Positions 12,428 through 26,568 of a stretch of 64,000 nucleotides of DNA are shown piece by piece. The translations under genes and the position numbers were made by a program. Numbering within the stretch: the stretch's first letter is position 1; every line of letters starts with the position of its first letter. The stretch comes from Aptenodytes patagonicus. Taxonomy: Eukaryota; Chordata; Aves; Sphenisciformes; Spheniscidae. The notes under the pieces are model-generated. The model saw only the letters and a list, made by a program, of their open reading frames with translations. It was not told the origin of the DNA and did not search any database. Location of the stretch: positions 103,315,811 to 103,379,810 of the forward strand of contig NC_134951.1 of the NCBI RefSeq assembly GCF_965638725.1, written 5' to 3'.

Positions 12428-12656
12428 ATTGGAAGCAGTTCCTGAAGTCCCAGCATTGTTCACAGACGCAAAACAGAAGCCTCATCATTACTTTGCATAC
12501 AAGTATGATCAATGCTCACGGAAAAGATCTTTTCAAGTGAAAATAATGATTTTAAGCATGTTTTGTGTGGGTCTAATCTTATTCTACATTGCTACAGTGG
12601 AAGCCATATTAAATCATACTCTCAGTGACATGAAGCCTAGTGAGCAAGAACACTGA
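12428..12656 (+). CDS. Possible exon of an unknown single-pass membrane protein
   Basis: I do not recognise this protein. The frame begins at a TTG after an acceptor-like site (TTTTAACTCATTTTAAG), which contains both a branch-point-like TTTTAAC and a terminal AG. It reads about 75 codons to a TGA at 12,654-12,656. The predicted peptide has a hydrophilic, Tyr/His/Lys-rich N-terminal part (QKPHHYFAYKYDQCSRKRSF). A clear 20-residue hydrophobic segment follows (IMILSMFCVGLILFYIATVE), then NHT, a possible N-glycosylation sequon, and a short acidic tail. Basic residues just before the membrane segment suggest a type II orientation. A donor-like TA|GTGAGC lies near the end, so the exon could also splice on. 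There is no ATG at the start and no linked exons, so it could be chance or a relic. Confidence 0.25.
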
Positions 12657-15125
12657 AACTGCCAACTGCTGGTTCCCCTCCCCCCACACACACACCTCCC
12701 TTCAATACACACAGAGAAGTCTGCAAATAATTTGTGCAACCATGATCTTAAACTGAAAATACTGCAGCTAACGTATTTATGTTAATGTACTGAGTGAGTG
12801 CCAACATGCAAGCCTTCAGCAAATCTTGCACAACCCAAACTCAGTTTTCATTTGTAGACATAAATGCATATTATAATATCTGAGTAACTTTGATGGTTTG
12901 TTTTATCAAGATTCCACAGTATTTGCAGCGTGCTGATATATATGAGACCCAGTCTAGACCATGATATAGCATTAAAAACAAACTAATTTCACACTGAGGT
13001 TAATAATTAGAGCAGACAGACACCCTGTAAACACTTAGAATGATACAATTTATGCAGATTTACAGTTACGAGTCTTGTATGCATGCCAAAGGACTTAAAA
13101 ATACATTGGCTACATTCTGAAGATGTTTCAGCATGATTCTGTGCTTCATTTTTTTAACCTGTTTGAATGTTTTGCAGAAGTTGTTTCACAGCCCTTATCC
13201 TTCACTTGGTTCTACTCTCTTCTTCCCCTTTTAATTGAATACACATTGTAAGTTGCAGGATTGTATGTTAAAAAGTAATTACTATGTATAGACTTAACTG
13301 CTCTATCCACTCTATTCACTAGCGACCTCTTCCAAAATTTTATATCAAGCTTGGGCAACATAGCAAACACACTCCTTTTAATTATGCTTGCTCTTACAAA
13401 GTTGATGGGTAGATTTTCCCTACCCTCTCTCTTGCAGCCCTGAGGCACACGTTAATTCAGTCATTGACTACTGTCTCCCTGATCTTCTCTAGAAGTCATT
13501 TCCTAATTCTTGTCTCCAAAGGTTCACATTTAGGCAGCACAGGGAGGACAGGGGCCTGACTTTCACAGACAGAATAAAGGGAAGTCTCTCTCCATGGGTA
13601 CGTTCAGTTCTGGTGTTTTTATTCCATGGCGATGGCACTTGGTGAGCTCTTACAGCCTTAGCAGCACTGCTGCTCTGGATATAGAGCAAATCCACAGACA
13701 CTACTGCTCTTTCTGAAATATGGAGCAGCTTAAAGCAGCACATTTATGGTAGGTAATTGCCTGAATATATTAAACATATATTTCATCACAAACCCCAGTT
13801 TTCCCAAATGTGAGTACCTCTGTACCTGAATTGTCACATATCACTAACATATTTCAGCAAGCAAGGCAGATGTTCGCCATGTCTGCCTGAAACGCCTGAA
13901 TCACAAAGCACATGAGCATTCTGCCATTACATGACTCACTACCAATTCGCAAGAGGCTTGCTTTCACAAGTTGCTTCTCTGACAGCCCGTAAGGCATAAG
14001 TAATTCTAGCAGAAGGCATCTTGCCCTGAAGTACTCTGCCACATCCCTTCACGAAGCATGCCAGACCAGAAGCACATACTGTTAGCACATTGCAAATTCA
14101 GGAGCACCAATACCACTCTGAATGGAACAGCTATGGGTAGACACACTGTGTGCTGCTGTGGGACGGTGGTTGTCTCCATGCCACCCTCTTCCTCTTTCAT
14201 TTGGGTGACTAGTGAATGACGCAAGAGATAGTGGAACACTGCCATGACTGTATAATTTGCTTGGAAAGTTATTTTTAACATTTCAGGAGCTTTGAACTTC
14301 AGGAAAATCATCTTCAAGGCTACCTCTGTGGTTGAAAACCTTTGGCATCGGCACTGAAATTGGCTGACACAGTGCACAATGACTATTACTAAAATCCAAC
14401 ATCCAGGTAAAGAAACAACAGGGATCTATTCTTTCTTAGCTGGCCCATGGAATTACTGGACCCCACCTGACATCCATTAGTGTTGACAGAAGTTACATGA
14501 AAAATTTCCATATATACCAATAAGAGAATATATCCCTAAACTTAGAACAAAAGCATGCTGGAGAGGAAACACCCACCATTGCTTATATAAAGAGAGAGTT
14601 GACTGAAAATTTGTTTGATGTACTATGGTGCTCTGCGATTCCTTTGAGGTAATTTATGATTCTTGGCTATTTCATAGCCTGTTTGTTAATTCATGAAAGA
14701 GTCTTCCCAGAGAAACTGAAATTAAGGAGGGACACAAAATATACCATTAGGTTACGCACCTTGCAAGCAAAGGCTTCCCTTCACACACTATGAAGAACAG
14801 CGAAGATTTTAACGACTAATCAACAAGATGTGATCTCTACACAAGGAGTAGGCTCACTAGCCAAAACCTTGCAATTATATCTTCAAAGAAATCAATGCCT
14901 AAAGGAAAGTACGTTAGACACACATGCAGCCTAAACCAAATTTATTCTGGAAGAAGAGATGAAACACGAATAGTAGCTGTGACACAACGTACTTTGTATG
15001 TCTCTGCAGAATTGAACAAACTTGAAGTTCAATGTCTTCCTTATAAATGCGTTTGGCCAGGAGGAGTAAGATAAAATATTTTAGACCCTACCTTCATGCA
15101 GTGTACATTTAAAGACTACACCAAC

Positions 15126-15148
15126 AAAAAAAAAAAAAAAAAAAAAAA
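15126..15148. repeat. Poly(A) run
   Basis: An uninterrupted run of 23 A is followed by GAAAAATAATGGG. No recognisable processed gene copy precedes it, so it is not evidence for a retrocopy. Confidence 0.8.
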
Positions 15149-18100
15149 GAAAAATAATGGGAAAGGGGATTAGAAGTCAGAGAGCGGGAGCATGGATGTC
15201 ATGTTATTGTACATAGTGGTAAAATCCACAAAGAGGAATTTTGTCCCAAGCTTTCAACAGAACATACACAGCTTGGAGTTTCTTCCTTATACAGAACATT
15301 TAGGTTAACAGGAGACTTCACAGGAGTGAAATCTGGATGCACTTCAAATAACTGGGCTGCTCAAAGTCTGTAACTTCCCTCACTCTGCCATGGTGACTGG
15401 CTTGTATGTCCAGGGAATACCCCCTCCACCCTCAAGACAACCTAGTTTCTTGCTGCTACATGCTACTAAGGCAGGGGGTGGACAATACATTTGTTCTGTT
15501 GTAGTGAGAAGTACAACTTCTTCAGAAAACCTTGCAACTTCCATTAAGTGAATGTTTGAGACCACAAGAAGGGGTACGACACAACTGAAGAGATCATGAA
15601 GGAACCTTCATTGACAGCTTTCTGACACAGCCAGGTACCTTTGCTCATGTAGGAGCCTGTCTTCAGCAAATGTAAAAGATACAGTAAAACATAAAATTTC
15701 ATATGAAATGAATGCATGCAAGTAGAGGTTGGTACAAAGGAGTAAGACAGCAACATATTTCTCAGAGTGAAACATGATAGCCCAGGGTTTACCATATTAG
15801 CCAAATCATAAATTTATTGTGTAGAATGACTACTTTTCCCACCTATCTAGTATCTTTAAAATGGAGCTTCAGCTCTGCGGTGTCTTCAGTCCAAACATGT
15901 AATAAGGTCCAAGTATAAGATGAATTGCAGATCGCTTTCTGGACAGACCAACTCCAGCAGACATGAGAACTAATAAAATGGACACCCACCCACCCTCCCC
16001 CCCAAAAAAACCCACCACCGATCAATCTGCCCCGAGACTTTCTCCTGGCTCCCTCCCTTTCAAGGTGACCCACTATATGCCTTGCTCTACAGCCTGCAAA
16101 CCTGAAAGCACACCCTCCCAGGCTAAGGAAATACAAACCAGTCACCCTGATCAAATAAGGAAAATTACAGGCTTTGAGTTGCCTAGCTGAGGAATATCCA
16201 GAGAGTCACTGACAGTTATTCCCATTAAGAAATACAAATGAGATTTATGTTTCATAATCCATAGACTACCAGTGTTTAAAGTATTAATTTGAGAGGCTCA
16301 TTATATTAAAAGTACAGAACACTGGAGAACATAGACAATACATGGAGACAAATGCATATTTACCATGTTTTAAAAATCACCGTTCAAGCCTCCTGCTCAT
16401 CAGGTTTGACTTTGTACTTGCATTAAACTAGAAATAACTTTGGCTTAAGCAGTTGCTATGGGTGGTGTCCACCCTCACTCCCTAGCCTGAAAGCTGAGGA
16501 ATACATAAATTAACATGAAGCTTCCTTCCCCTGAAGGTTTTGTTTAATTTTAGAAGTGTCAGGGAAATGTTAATGTTACATTTTGTTGCATATTTTCCAG
16601 CAGCATGTGGCATATGCCAAGAAAGGAAATAACACTGTTTGTTATTATGACTTTACAGCCAAGGAGGAAGAAAGAAAAGGAACTGAATTAAACCTGTAAT
16701 TCATAGATCTGTTAAATACTGTTCTCTGCTATCCAAACTAGATTTAATAGTTTAAGGTGAATACAAGGTTCTTTCTCCGCTTCCCCAAACTGCTGATTTA
16801 TTGCAAACCAGGATAAAATAGTTTTCATCAAGAAAGTCTGCACGTGAGAAGTCTGACATCAAATTGGGGAAAAAAAAGTTGACAATTGGTTCGACATTTT
16901 CAAACAAATCCTTATTTACACAACTTCTAAGTTTAAACATTGTAGTAAGTGATAAAAATAAAAATCACTAACCAAAACAGAAGGACTTGGGAGTAAGTGA
17001 AGTAGACCAAGACATTTAAATATTTACAGATTCAGAATTTCATGAAATGGTGAAACTGTTTCCTGTCCAGCTCAAGTGCCACTCATGACTCTCTCCTGTG
17101 TAATAGAAATAAATTTAAGGAGACATTTAAGCGTGTACACACAGAAAATGAAGACTCCAATAACACATTCTGTTTTTTCTCCATTTGCCTAAGATATTGA
17201 GAAACACCTGTATAATTTCAATTCCCTTAGGCTTCATTAGAACAAACACTGGAGTTTATCTGAGCATCAAGTTTTGACTAGACATCACTATATTTCTTTT
17301 CATTCCCCCAGCTACCTTAAGCCAGTCTCCTCCTTGCATCAATCCTACATCTAAGTTAATAAAATATTTGGTCCTCATTTTGCTTCCTCTTTTGCGGTTT
17401 GCATCCAATACAGAGAAATATTACGAAAGAAACTAGCATGGTGCTTGTGGCATAAATGAATGCAAAGCTGTATTTTCAACATTTCACGTTAAAAAGTAAC
17501 ACAGAGATATAACTGCAACTTCGTCTGACTCTCATAGCAAAGCTGATCACTCTCATGAAGAGCTTTTTTTATGTTGAAATGCATAAGAAAATTAATATTA
17601 CAGGCTAAGAAAGGGCTTATTGTCTGTCCCTCTGTTTTCCATCAAGATTAACAGCAAGTCTGAGTTAAAGAGTCTGCACTGTCCATAATTTCTCTGGGAT
17701 AACTGCATTACGGTCAATGGGGTTCTGCCAAAGAAAGAGAAGCACCAGTTTTCCACAAATATAGAGTATATTTCAGAACATGATGCTCTGAAAGAAGATA
17801 AGGAAGTAAAATTTGAATCTGAACCAGCTTGCTCTGCTTTGGTTAGACCAAGTTGTCTGTAAAGAGCATCACTTTCATTTTTTCCCAGCCCTAAAAAGAT
17901 ACAGTACAACAGTACTGGAAACTTAACCCAATGCATAGCTGACATGACCAGAAACTTCAAGTCAGAAAGCTCTCTCACCCATATCACTACAGACTTTATT
18001 TTTCTACACACAGAGATGTTACTCACTACTTTATTGCATCAAAACACAGTATCAGACCGTTCTCCATAAGACAGTTTCACATTTTTTCTTCATTTATGTT

Positions 18101-19741
18101 TTCTTTCTTAAGCCACCTGTCTATCTGTATCCAAAAACCTTAGAGCAGATGGGTATTGACAACTACTATACAACTGCCAGAGATTCCAATTGGTACTAAG
18201 AAAGTTCAAATGTCGATGCTGTCCGTCCACTGCTCAGAGCACCCTCAACTTTTACGAACTTTGAGATTTCGGAGATCTTGTATTCGAGACATGCATCCAC
18301 TTGCAATTACAAGAACTACTGTCTGTGGAGGTGACTTGCACCGGTGCCACCTGACCGTGGTACACACATGAGTGCCTAGGGAGAACACCAACTGAAGGAG
18401 CAGCATTTGCAGCCAGCTGATGCTGGGAACGTTAGCCATATACATTCACCCATGCTGCTGCGTCTCTCTCTTAAGGATATCTGACTGGTAGCTCACTGAC
18501 CCACCAGCACAGCATCAGTGTATTATACTTACTCTACTGTTCAGAGAGGCTATACTAAGGAAACTGGTTCTGTAGTAAGAACAGGGATTGAGGCCCAAAG
18601 CCAGTGTGAATAGCCATGTGGCAGTTCCTTGCCAACCCTAAGGCCTTCAACACAGGACCATTAACTAGACTGCAGAGTTTATAAAATAAATCCAAATTAG
18701 TAGCTTAGGGAAATACAGAAAATGGTGTTATTAGCAAGGCCAACATCCTATTACCTCTATTTCATCTCAGTAAAGCAGTTGGTTAGATGCTCTACTGAGC
18801 TTTCCACAGAATACCTCCAGTGGATGCTGAAACCAGAAACATGACCTTTCTCAGGCTTTCCAACAGAATTTTCCATGAATTTGGGTTTTAGACATCACTA
18901 GGCTCATTACTGAAGAGATACTAGCCAGAAAGACTGTACAGTATTGGTATTACCCATAAAACAGAAATGCGAAAATAAGTTTTGCTTGGAGTCATATGGG
19001 GGAAGGGGAAAACCAAGAGACTAAAAACCAGAACATTCTGTAATTGTAACTGGAGGATTTTGGAAAGAAAACAATTCAGAAAAAAAACTCTAATCCCATC
19101 ATGATCATTCCCTCATAGAAGCTGGAGAAATTGCTTTCTGTAAAAATAAACAGAAACGAACATTTCTGTGTAGGCCATAAATGCCAGATCATTGAAGAAA
19201 CAACTTTAATTTTGTAAGGACTGAAAGGATAAGTAATAAATTGGCAGGGCTGCTTAGACATTTGTGAACTTTCATAAATATTACCTACCACAAGTCTAAA
19301 TTACTGCCAGCTCTGGCTTATGTTAGCCTATTTTAATATCTTACCAACTCCTCTGCCAGAGGATAACTGACCTTTTAAAGATTTTCTTCTAGTGCTTACA
19401 AGATAGCGTCAAGTAAATGATTATCAGTTCTCAGAGAGACTGGAAATCTGCAAATTTCATTTCTAATCTTTTGGATGGACCAAATCATGATTTATTAGCT
19501 TTTAAAGAACTTTTTACATTGATGAAATCCCAACATAAAACTAAATGTTTTAGAGTAATAAGTCTTGCAATGAGTACCACTGTCCACAGAACAGATGAGC
19601 GAGCATTGGATTTATCAAAGCTGCATTATGGATTACCTAGAATAATAAACTTGTATAATAGTTGGCTCCACTTTTCAGCTGGATTCTTCTATTTGCTAAG
19701 GTAAGGTGACTGGCAGACACACAAAAATCTATACAGATTCA

Positions 19742-19757
19742 AATATATATATATATA
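19742..19757. repeat. (AT)n microsatellite
   Basis: A short pure AT dinucleotide run with no other content. Confidence 0.75.
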
Positions 19758-20157
19758 GCACCCCCACTGATTTAGACTAAAATTAAACAGTATGATAGAA
19801 TTTGAATCATCAGCTCTGTTTCCTTTTCTGAATTTTCAAACTATGTATCAGTATACCTGAACTGGCTGACAAAAAGAACCACAGAACAGACACACAGAAA
19901 AGACACAGCTTAAGACCACCATGCACCAGGTTGCAGAGCACATGCATCAACAAATCCAGTAGCATGCATTGAGAGTATAAAAAGGGCTGTGTGTGGTTTA
20001 AGATTCTCTACCAGAAGAAGGGAAAAATGTGACTTGGAAACAAGAGAATGACTGGATCTTGGGAAGTTGCTTTAATTCTATTGGAGAAAAGAAGTGTAAC
20101 AATAATGCCAGTCAAATAGGAAGATCTAATTTTTTTCTTAAAGCCATATGGTAAAGT

Positions 20158-20177
20158 AAAAAAAAAAAAAAAAAAGT
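20158..20177. repeat. Poly(A) run
   Basis: A run of about 20 A after GTAA. A second A-rich patch interrupted by G follows at about 20,774-20,802. No retrocopy was seen upstream of either. Confidence 0.75.
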
Positions 20178-23100
20178 AGGTTAGCCCCCATATGTTTCCC
20201 TATCTGCAGCAGAGGCCTGTGGCAAACGCAGGAGTTGCACAGCAATCACTGTTGCATCCACTTTGATGTCTAACTGCAGGGAGAGAAGACTGAAAGTCGG
20301 AACACAGAAACTCCACAGCTTCTCCGAAGGCCAGCTGGATCTGCCTGCTTCACTAAGGGGAAGAGAGTCCCTGTTCCTAATTCTGAGAAACCCTTGGCTC
20401 CGTAGATGTGCACAGCCGCAAGATTTGTTGGGGCTTTAGATCTGCATATCTTTCTATAGTAGCACTTCCCCTTGTCCATTTCCAAATTAAGTGTCAGAAC
20501 GAAACATCAAGCCATGGGGGTGGCATAATGCTCTTTTGTTTGTCAGGGAACATATTCCTTAAGGTTTATGGAGGGGTTTTGTTGTTGTTTTCAATTAAAG
20601 AGAAGGGTGAAATGGGTGATATCCCAAGCAGCTATCAGATGGCAATGGCTTAAAATTTCATGTACATGAAAAAGGAATACAGGTACGAATTGCAATGAGG
20701 GTTGGAAGTAGTACAATTATAACAAGGTTCTCTATACAATGATTTACTGATGCAACTCCAGGATGTAGAAAGGAAAAAAAAGAAAAAAAAAAAAAAGAAA
20801 AAATCAACCACAGAGTAATATCTAATGTTACAAATTCACCATCCCAATTTACAATTTCACTGTTAAGATAAGCTTTTAAGTTCCCATATCCTGGAAGGAT
20901 AATAGTGTAGGCATATCCTCATACTTCTACAGAGTCCTAGCGATAAGAGTTTCAGATTGCTTTACTTTAGATATGAGACACTTGGCTTTATTAATACTTT
21001 AAAACAAATAGTCTCGATATTAAAAACACCACATTAAAATACAGGGCTAAACAAATTCCAGAGCAATTCACTTTAAATGCATGCTCCCTGCTTTCATGCT
21101 ACACAACTGAGATAGCAGAGTGCTCCATTTTCTCTTTTAGAAGCTGAGTCTTTGCCATAAAGATGCTTTCCTGCTGGTAACTGGGATGTTTCAGAAGATA
21201 CAAGCAGTCATCCAAGTACAACTTTAAAAAAAAAAACAAACACAACTGTTTCTAGAGTGATAAATATCACTTTTGTTATTCCCACTGCAACTTTTAAGTA
21301 CAGCTGCAGGCTGCAGCATAACAAAACCAAAAGATTTTAAAATTGTAATAAGAAAAAAAATCCTGCATTGAAGCAAATACCGTATTTTATAATGCTTGTT
21401 CTATTCTTGCCCAGAAAAGTTTAATATGCTAAATATCTGACTCCATAGAGACAAAGATCCCTCTGCTTTTTTTCCGCCTATCAGCAAGAAGGGAATATTA
21501 GGTCTTTTTTTGAAGGGATGCTATAAGATAAACATTTTAAATATTTGTGGGATGTTACAGCAGTGAGCTAGCAGAGCCAACACATAGAAAATGTCTGCAG
21601 ATAAGATGAGAGGACCACAGAAACAAGCCTGACCTACTGCTTTAGCTGAAAGCTAACACTTAAAAGTTGATCCTCTCCATGTGGTTATCCCTTTTCCCAT
21701 TTGAAAAATGAAACACTCCTATACTTCTCTCACCAAGAGTGAAACATAGACCATTTCTGTACACAGCGCTACAGTCCCAACCAGACCCTTCCATCAGTGA
21801 TGATTATTATAGTTTTCTTGCTGCAGGTGAAACAGGGTAAGTCATTTCCTTGATTCCACCAAGCTTAAGAGTGGAATATAGGTGTTTTAAAAATCCTTTA
21901 GATTTCCTCATTCTGTAATATATAAATAACATCGATTCATATATTATATTACATCATGACTTCATGCTATTACACTGAACAGTAATCCTGGAAAGTGAAA
22001 GTCACAGCTGTACTGGATACTACACATCCCACTCTATAAAGGTGTGACATGTCTCCTCGGCTTTCCCGCATACAGCCTCTCCCCCATTCCCAAACAGAAA
22101 CTGTACACCTTTTCATGTGTCAGAACCCTTTCCCACACTGAAACAGCTACATCCTCATTACCACCCCTCTGCCTCAAGTGTCATCTCTGCTCCAGAGGTA
22201 CGAGATGGCCCCTCTTACAGAGATGATCTAATCGGTCACATTCCCCCTTGTATTTAGCTTTGAAGCCTAATGCTTCCCGCACACGTGCAGGCGCCCGGCC
22301 TCGAGTACCTGAAAGCTTGGCTGCTTTTACCAGCTGTACCAGTCCAACTACTGAGACATAACCTCTGTCTACAAATCTTGTCTTTCCTCCTCATGTCCTT
22401 AAACAGGTTTTGCCAAACACACAACACACCACACACCAACAAAAAATCCCAGAACACTAGTGATTTACTCTCTCTGGAAAGATAAAACAGATTGAGTTTT
22501 GTGAATATATTTGTCCAATTTCAGCATGTTAAATGTATGTAAAACTACCGGCCCAGTTCACATTTTTAGCAGCTATAAGGATCTCTCCTTCTTCCAAATG
22601 CTGGAGAGAGCCTTCCTAGTAAGCTTTTAAAAAGTCTTACTCTGAAGAAGAAATGTTGGCTATAGAGGTCAGGAAATCATTTCTTTAGGCAAGTTCCAAA
22701 GTACACCAGGACTGAGATGCTTTGAAAGCCCGTCTGCCAGCCGACTTTGTCCCACTTTGAAAACAAAAGCAACTCTTTAGAAAGCGCTTTCTTTAAGCTG
22801 TTAATCCTTTAAAAAGAAACAATTCTTAAATTATCCACCCTATAAAAGCAAACAACAGAGCCCAAGGGAGTCTTTCTGAATGGTTTACATAGCTGTTTGA
22901 ATAGATTCCTTCTAAAATGTATACAATATGCAAATAACTATTACAGAGCTGTAACACATGAAAAAACATCTTTTATTCTGTTTTCTTGAACATGTAAATG
23001 GAGAACACTTACTTTGTATTCAGGAAATGTAGGCAACAATGACATATAATCGACTAAGAAAGAAGATATTTAGCAAACAAAGATCAAACTCATTGCCTTC

Positions 23101-23888
23101 AAAATTGCAGGCTTACTTGCTACCAAAAAACCCTACAAATTCATTCATTAGGAGTATTAAAGAGGAAACTGATGGCATCTCCTGTCATACTGAGAGTACA
23201 TAACCCCTAAATGCTGAGCTACCGATGTTCCACATTGTTACGCACCCAGAACTTCCCCCATGGTATGATGAGTATCATCTAAATTCAGCTGGATCGGTCC
23301 TTAATTACTACATCAACCATGTCAATGCAACAGGGACTTGGGGAACTGATAGCTATCCACACATTCCACTCATTTTCACAGCAAGTATTGCTCAGTATCT
23401 CAAAAATAAACCAGATTATTTAAACAGTTTATAATATCCTCTGGAAGACCAGAGCCACAAAATCCAGTATTTCATTAAAATATGAAAACATGCTTCTGGT
23501 CTGCTTGAATGACCAAGTGTGTCATTCAATCCTGAAAAAGCACAGATAAGCACGTATTACAGATGAAGATTATTTCCATCTTTAAGATTTTATCTCAAAT
23601 TCAGGATACACTCTATAGTGTGTATGTGACACATCCTGAAGTGACACCAGGAATTAATGCACCATTAAGCCTATTGTTACTGTGGTGCAACTTTTCTTGA
23701 TATAAAATCCTGTTGCAAAACCAGAGCAATATACAGTGGAAGACATTCTTCCAGACAAAATTCCAGCAGCAGAAACCACCCAAAGTAGCTGCCCTCCCCA
23801 GAACTGCTCATTCCAACACAGCGAGGGAAGAGAGTCCACATAGCTGGACAGACAAGCCTCTCAAAGTGAGACCTGACTTCTGCGGTTG

Positions 23889-23966
23889 CTTGGGGGTTTT
23901 TTTTTGGTTGGTTTGTTTTTTATTGTTTGGGGTTTTGTTTGTTTGGGTTTTGTTTTTTTTTTTTAA
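23889..23966. repeat. GT-rich low-complexity tract
   Basis: The tract consists of T runs broken by GG and GGGG, with local GGTTGGTTTG and GGGTTTTG patterns. A similar tract lies at 28,645-28,712. It may be a degenerate simple repeat. Confidence 0.75.
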
Positions 23967-24188
23967 AGAGTGTTTGTGTCTTATTTTTTAAAAAAATACT
24001 TTGTGCAACACTCTGAAATGATCTGTGAATGCTGTTTTTAGAAAGAGTGATTTATCTCACAAACTTAATACCCAAAGAGACATGGGAGATGGATTGTCTG
24101 ATTTAATTCCAAGACCAAAAAAACCTCCTGACATTTATTTGGCTTTCTGCAAGATCTTTGGAAGGGTAGATATAGTTAAGAGCTTCCC

Positions 24189-24202
24189 TCCCCCCCCCCC
24201 CC
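24189..24202. repeat. C run with nearby G-rich complement
   Basis: CCCTCC followed by a C run is matched about 10 bp later by GAGGGAGGGGG. The two arms can therefore pair as a G/C hairpin. Confidence 0.7.
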
Positions 24203-26500
24203 GCTTTGAGGGAGGGGGATGTTACTACACAAGAGAAACAATACTGACTGCTTTTTACAAAGCACACATTGCTCCCTTGCATGAGAATACGACGATACTA
24301 TGTCTTTAACTGTAGAGAGCAGAAAGTAAAGGATGACTCTACTCAAAGTATCCAAAATCTTCATGCCAAAGGTTTAAAATGTGACCAAGACGAAAGATAA
24401 TTAATAATACCCTTTTACAGTATATGCACACAGGGCAATGAATCCCAGTCTCTCAATGCACTTTTGAAAGATAAAATATTGTTTGCTAACCTTTTCAAAG
24501 TCCTTCCTCCTGCAACATTAACCAAGATTTTTTTGGTTTGCTTTGCTTTTGCTTTTTGTTTTAAACAGGCTTATGCAAGCTCCATTTAACCGTTGTTGAA
24601 GACAGGAAATGAATCCCAATTCTTATTACTCTGCTCAAGTTGCTACGGAAGTCCAGGTAGGCCAAAAAGTCCCTTGCCACAGATTTCTGCTACATAACTA
24701 CTACATAACACGCAACTTTTGTTCACGAATGCCTTTATGCGGTTTGAGGGGAAAAAAAAAAAATTGTGCATTAGACCGCTCTGACCACCAGACCATGTTC
24801 TGAGGATGTGACTAGTACGAGGAGCCCTCTCAATTTAAAATACCAATTCCCATGCTGCTGATATTCCTGAAATTCTCCCATTCAATTGAAATTTGTGTAT
24901 GCTTAATTTGTTCCAGAATACTGAGATGGTCACATGCTGACAGCTTATAGCTGAAGAACTATTCATTCATCTCGGCAAAAGAGTCTGGCACCTGCAGTAT
25001 TCTACTTTGACTGCAAAAACCAGAATAATTCAAAATTTTCATTGTGGTTCACTTGCATGGCAAAAGGCAGAATTGCACCAGAGTGTAACCCAAATGATTC
25101 AGCCTGAACTTCGGTTTTACTTATACTATTACTTTGTCCTGCAGGGAAAAAAAGAAAGGAGAGGGAAAGGATGAAGGTTTCTTCATTCACTCTGAAGCCA
25201 AACTCTGAAGTAGGTGCATAAAGCTACCTAAAGAGAGCACTAGTTTAATTCATATCAATATACTTGCTTCTACCCAACAGTTGCAGGGGCATAATCTGCA
25301 AGAGAAGTACGTTTTTTTAACCTCTTTCTGAATGGCTGCAATGGTTGACCTAGTTTCCATTTATTATTGCCAAACCTAAGAATAGCCTTATATTCTCCCT
25401 AAGAGATTTCATTTTTCGTGTATTCTCTTATGTACTACTATATACATAATCCCAAACTGCATCATAGACAGATGTCTGTCTGGAACTAGAAAGTTTTTTT
25501 CTGGAAAGGTCTCTGAAGTCAGCCCTTTCCTTTAGTAGCAGGAACAGCTTTCATTTCATCCCATGAATCAACGGGAGAGGGAGGGCAGGGGGGAGAGCCT
25601 CTCCAATTTTGCCATAATTGCTATAAATTGACCAGATTAAATATACAATCAAGCATGTGCTTTGTATACAATGCAAGATTCTTGAGTTCTCACAGACAAA
25701 AATTAACTATTGCATCTGAACCTTGAACACTGTCAAACAGTTGATAACTTTTAACGAGGGTATGTCCACTTGTACATCTGCCTAGCTATGGACTCTGATG
25801 ATCAGGCTACATGTTGTTTAAAAGGTATAGTACAAAAAAGACTAGGAAAGTCAGCATGTTTTTTTTTCTAAAGAAGGAATGGGGGAGTGTTGTAGTCTTA
25901 AATACATAATATGCAGGAAGTCACTTACAGCTCTACACACATGGTTCCAGTTAGAACTCTTGCATCTTTAAGTGATTTGCTAATATTTTTACAAATAAGA
26001 ACACTTTTATCAAACAGCCTTCCTCTGTCTCAAAGCAATTACTTAAAGAGTTAACATAAAAGATTTAGGTGTACTCGCATTGCTTTTTAGTATAATATTT
26101 TCTTACGCAGCACAGTGGTATTTTCCATATGAAAGCCCCGCGTCTGAAACAATACCCAATTATCATAATCTACTAAGACCTGTATTTCAAAACATTTTAG
26201 AAGTGGTTTTGGATTACTTCTTAGCCGGCAGCCTCCTACCAGCCTAAGTAGTAAAGAGTTGCAAAACCACTGCCGGAAAAATGAAGTTACAGAGTGCAAT
26301 GCTGCCATCTGCTGAAAATTGGTTGTCTTAATGGTCTAATGACTATTTCCAAGGATTCAGTTACAGGCTTTTGAACATTCAAAGCTATTTAGACCTATTT
26401 AATCTGATCAGTTTGAGGAAGAGTAACAAATATTTTTGGATCAAGCATTTGTGCATACAGATACAAGGTCAACTGTAGTCAAGTACAGAAGCTCTACCTC

Positions 26501-26568
26501 CCTCTAATGGGACGGCCACCCATTAGAGGTAATAACCCACATTATTACCCATTGGTAATAACCCACAT
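26501..26568. repeat. Hairpin plus short direct repeats
   Basis: CCTCTAATGGG (26,501-26,511) and CCCATTAGAGG (26,519-26,529) form a perfect 11-bp stem with a 7-nt loop. GGTAATAACCCACAT then occurs at 26,528-26,542 and again at 26,554-26,568, a period of 26 bp. Between the two copies, TTATTACC and GGTAATAA form another small inverted repeat. Confidence 0.8.

Noticed and set aside
23225-23434. 69-codon frame with balanced amino-acid composition
   Set aside because: It has no splice sites, domain or homologue that I can name, and the length is within chance expectation in this window.
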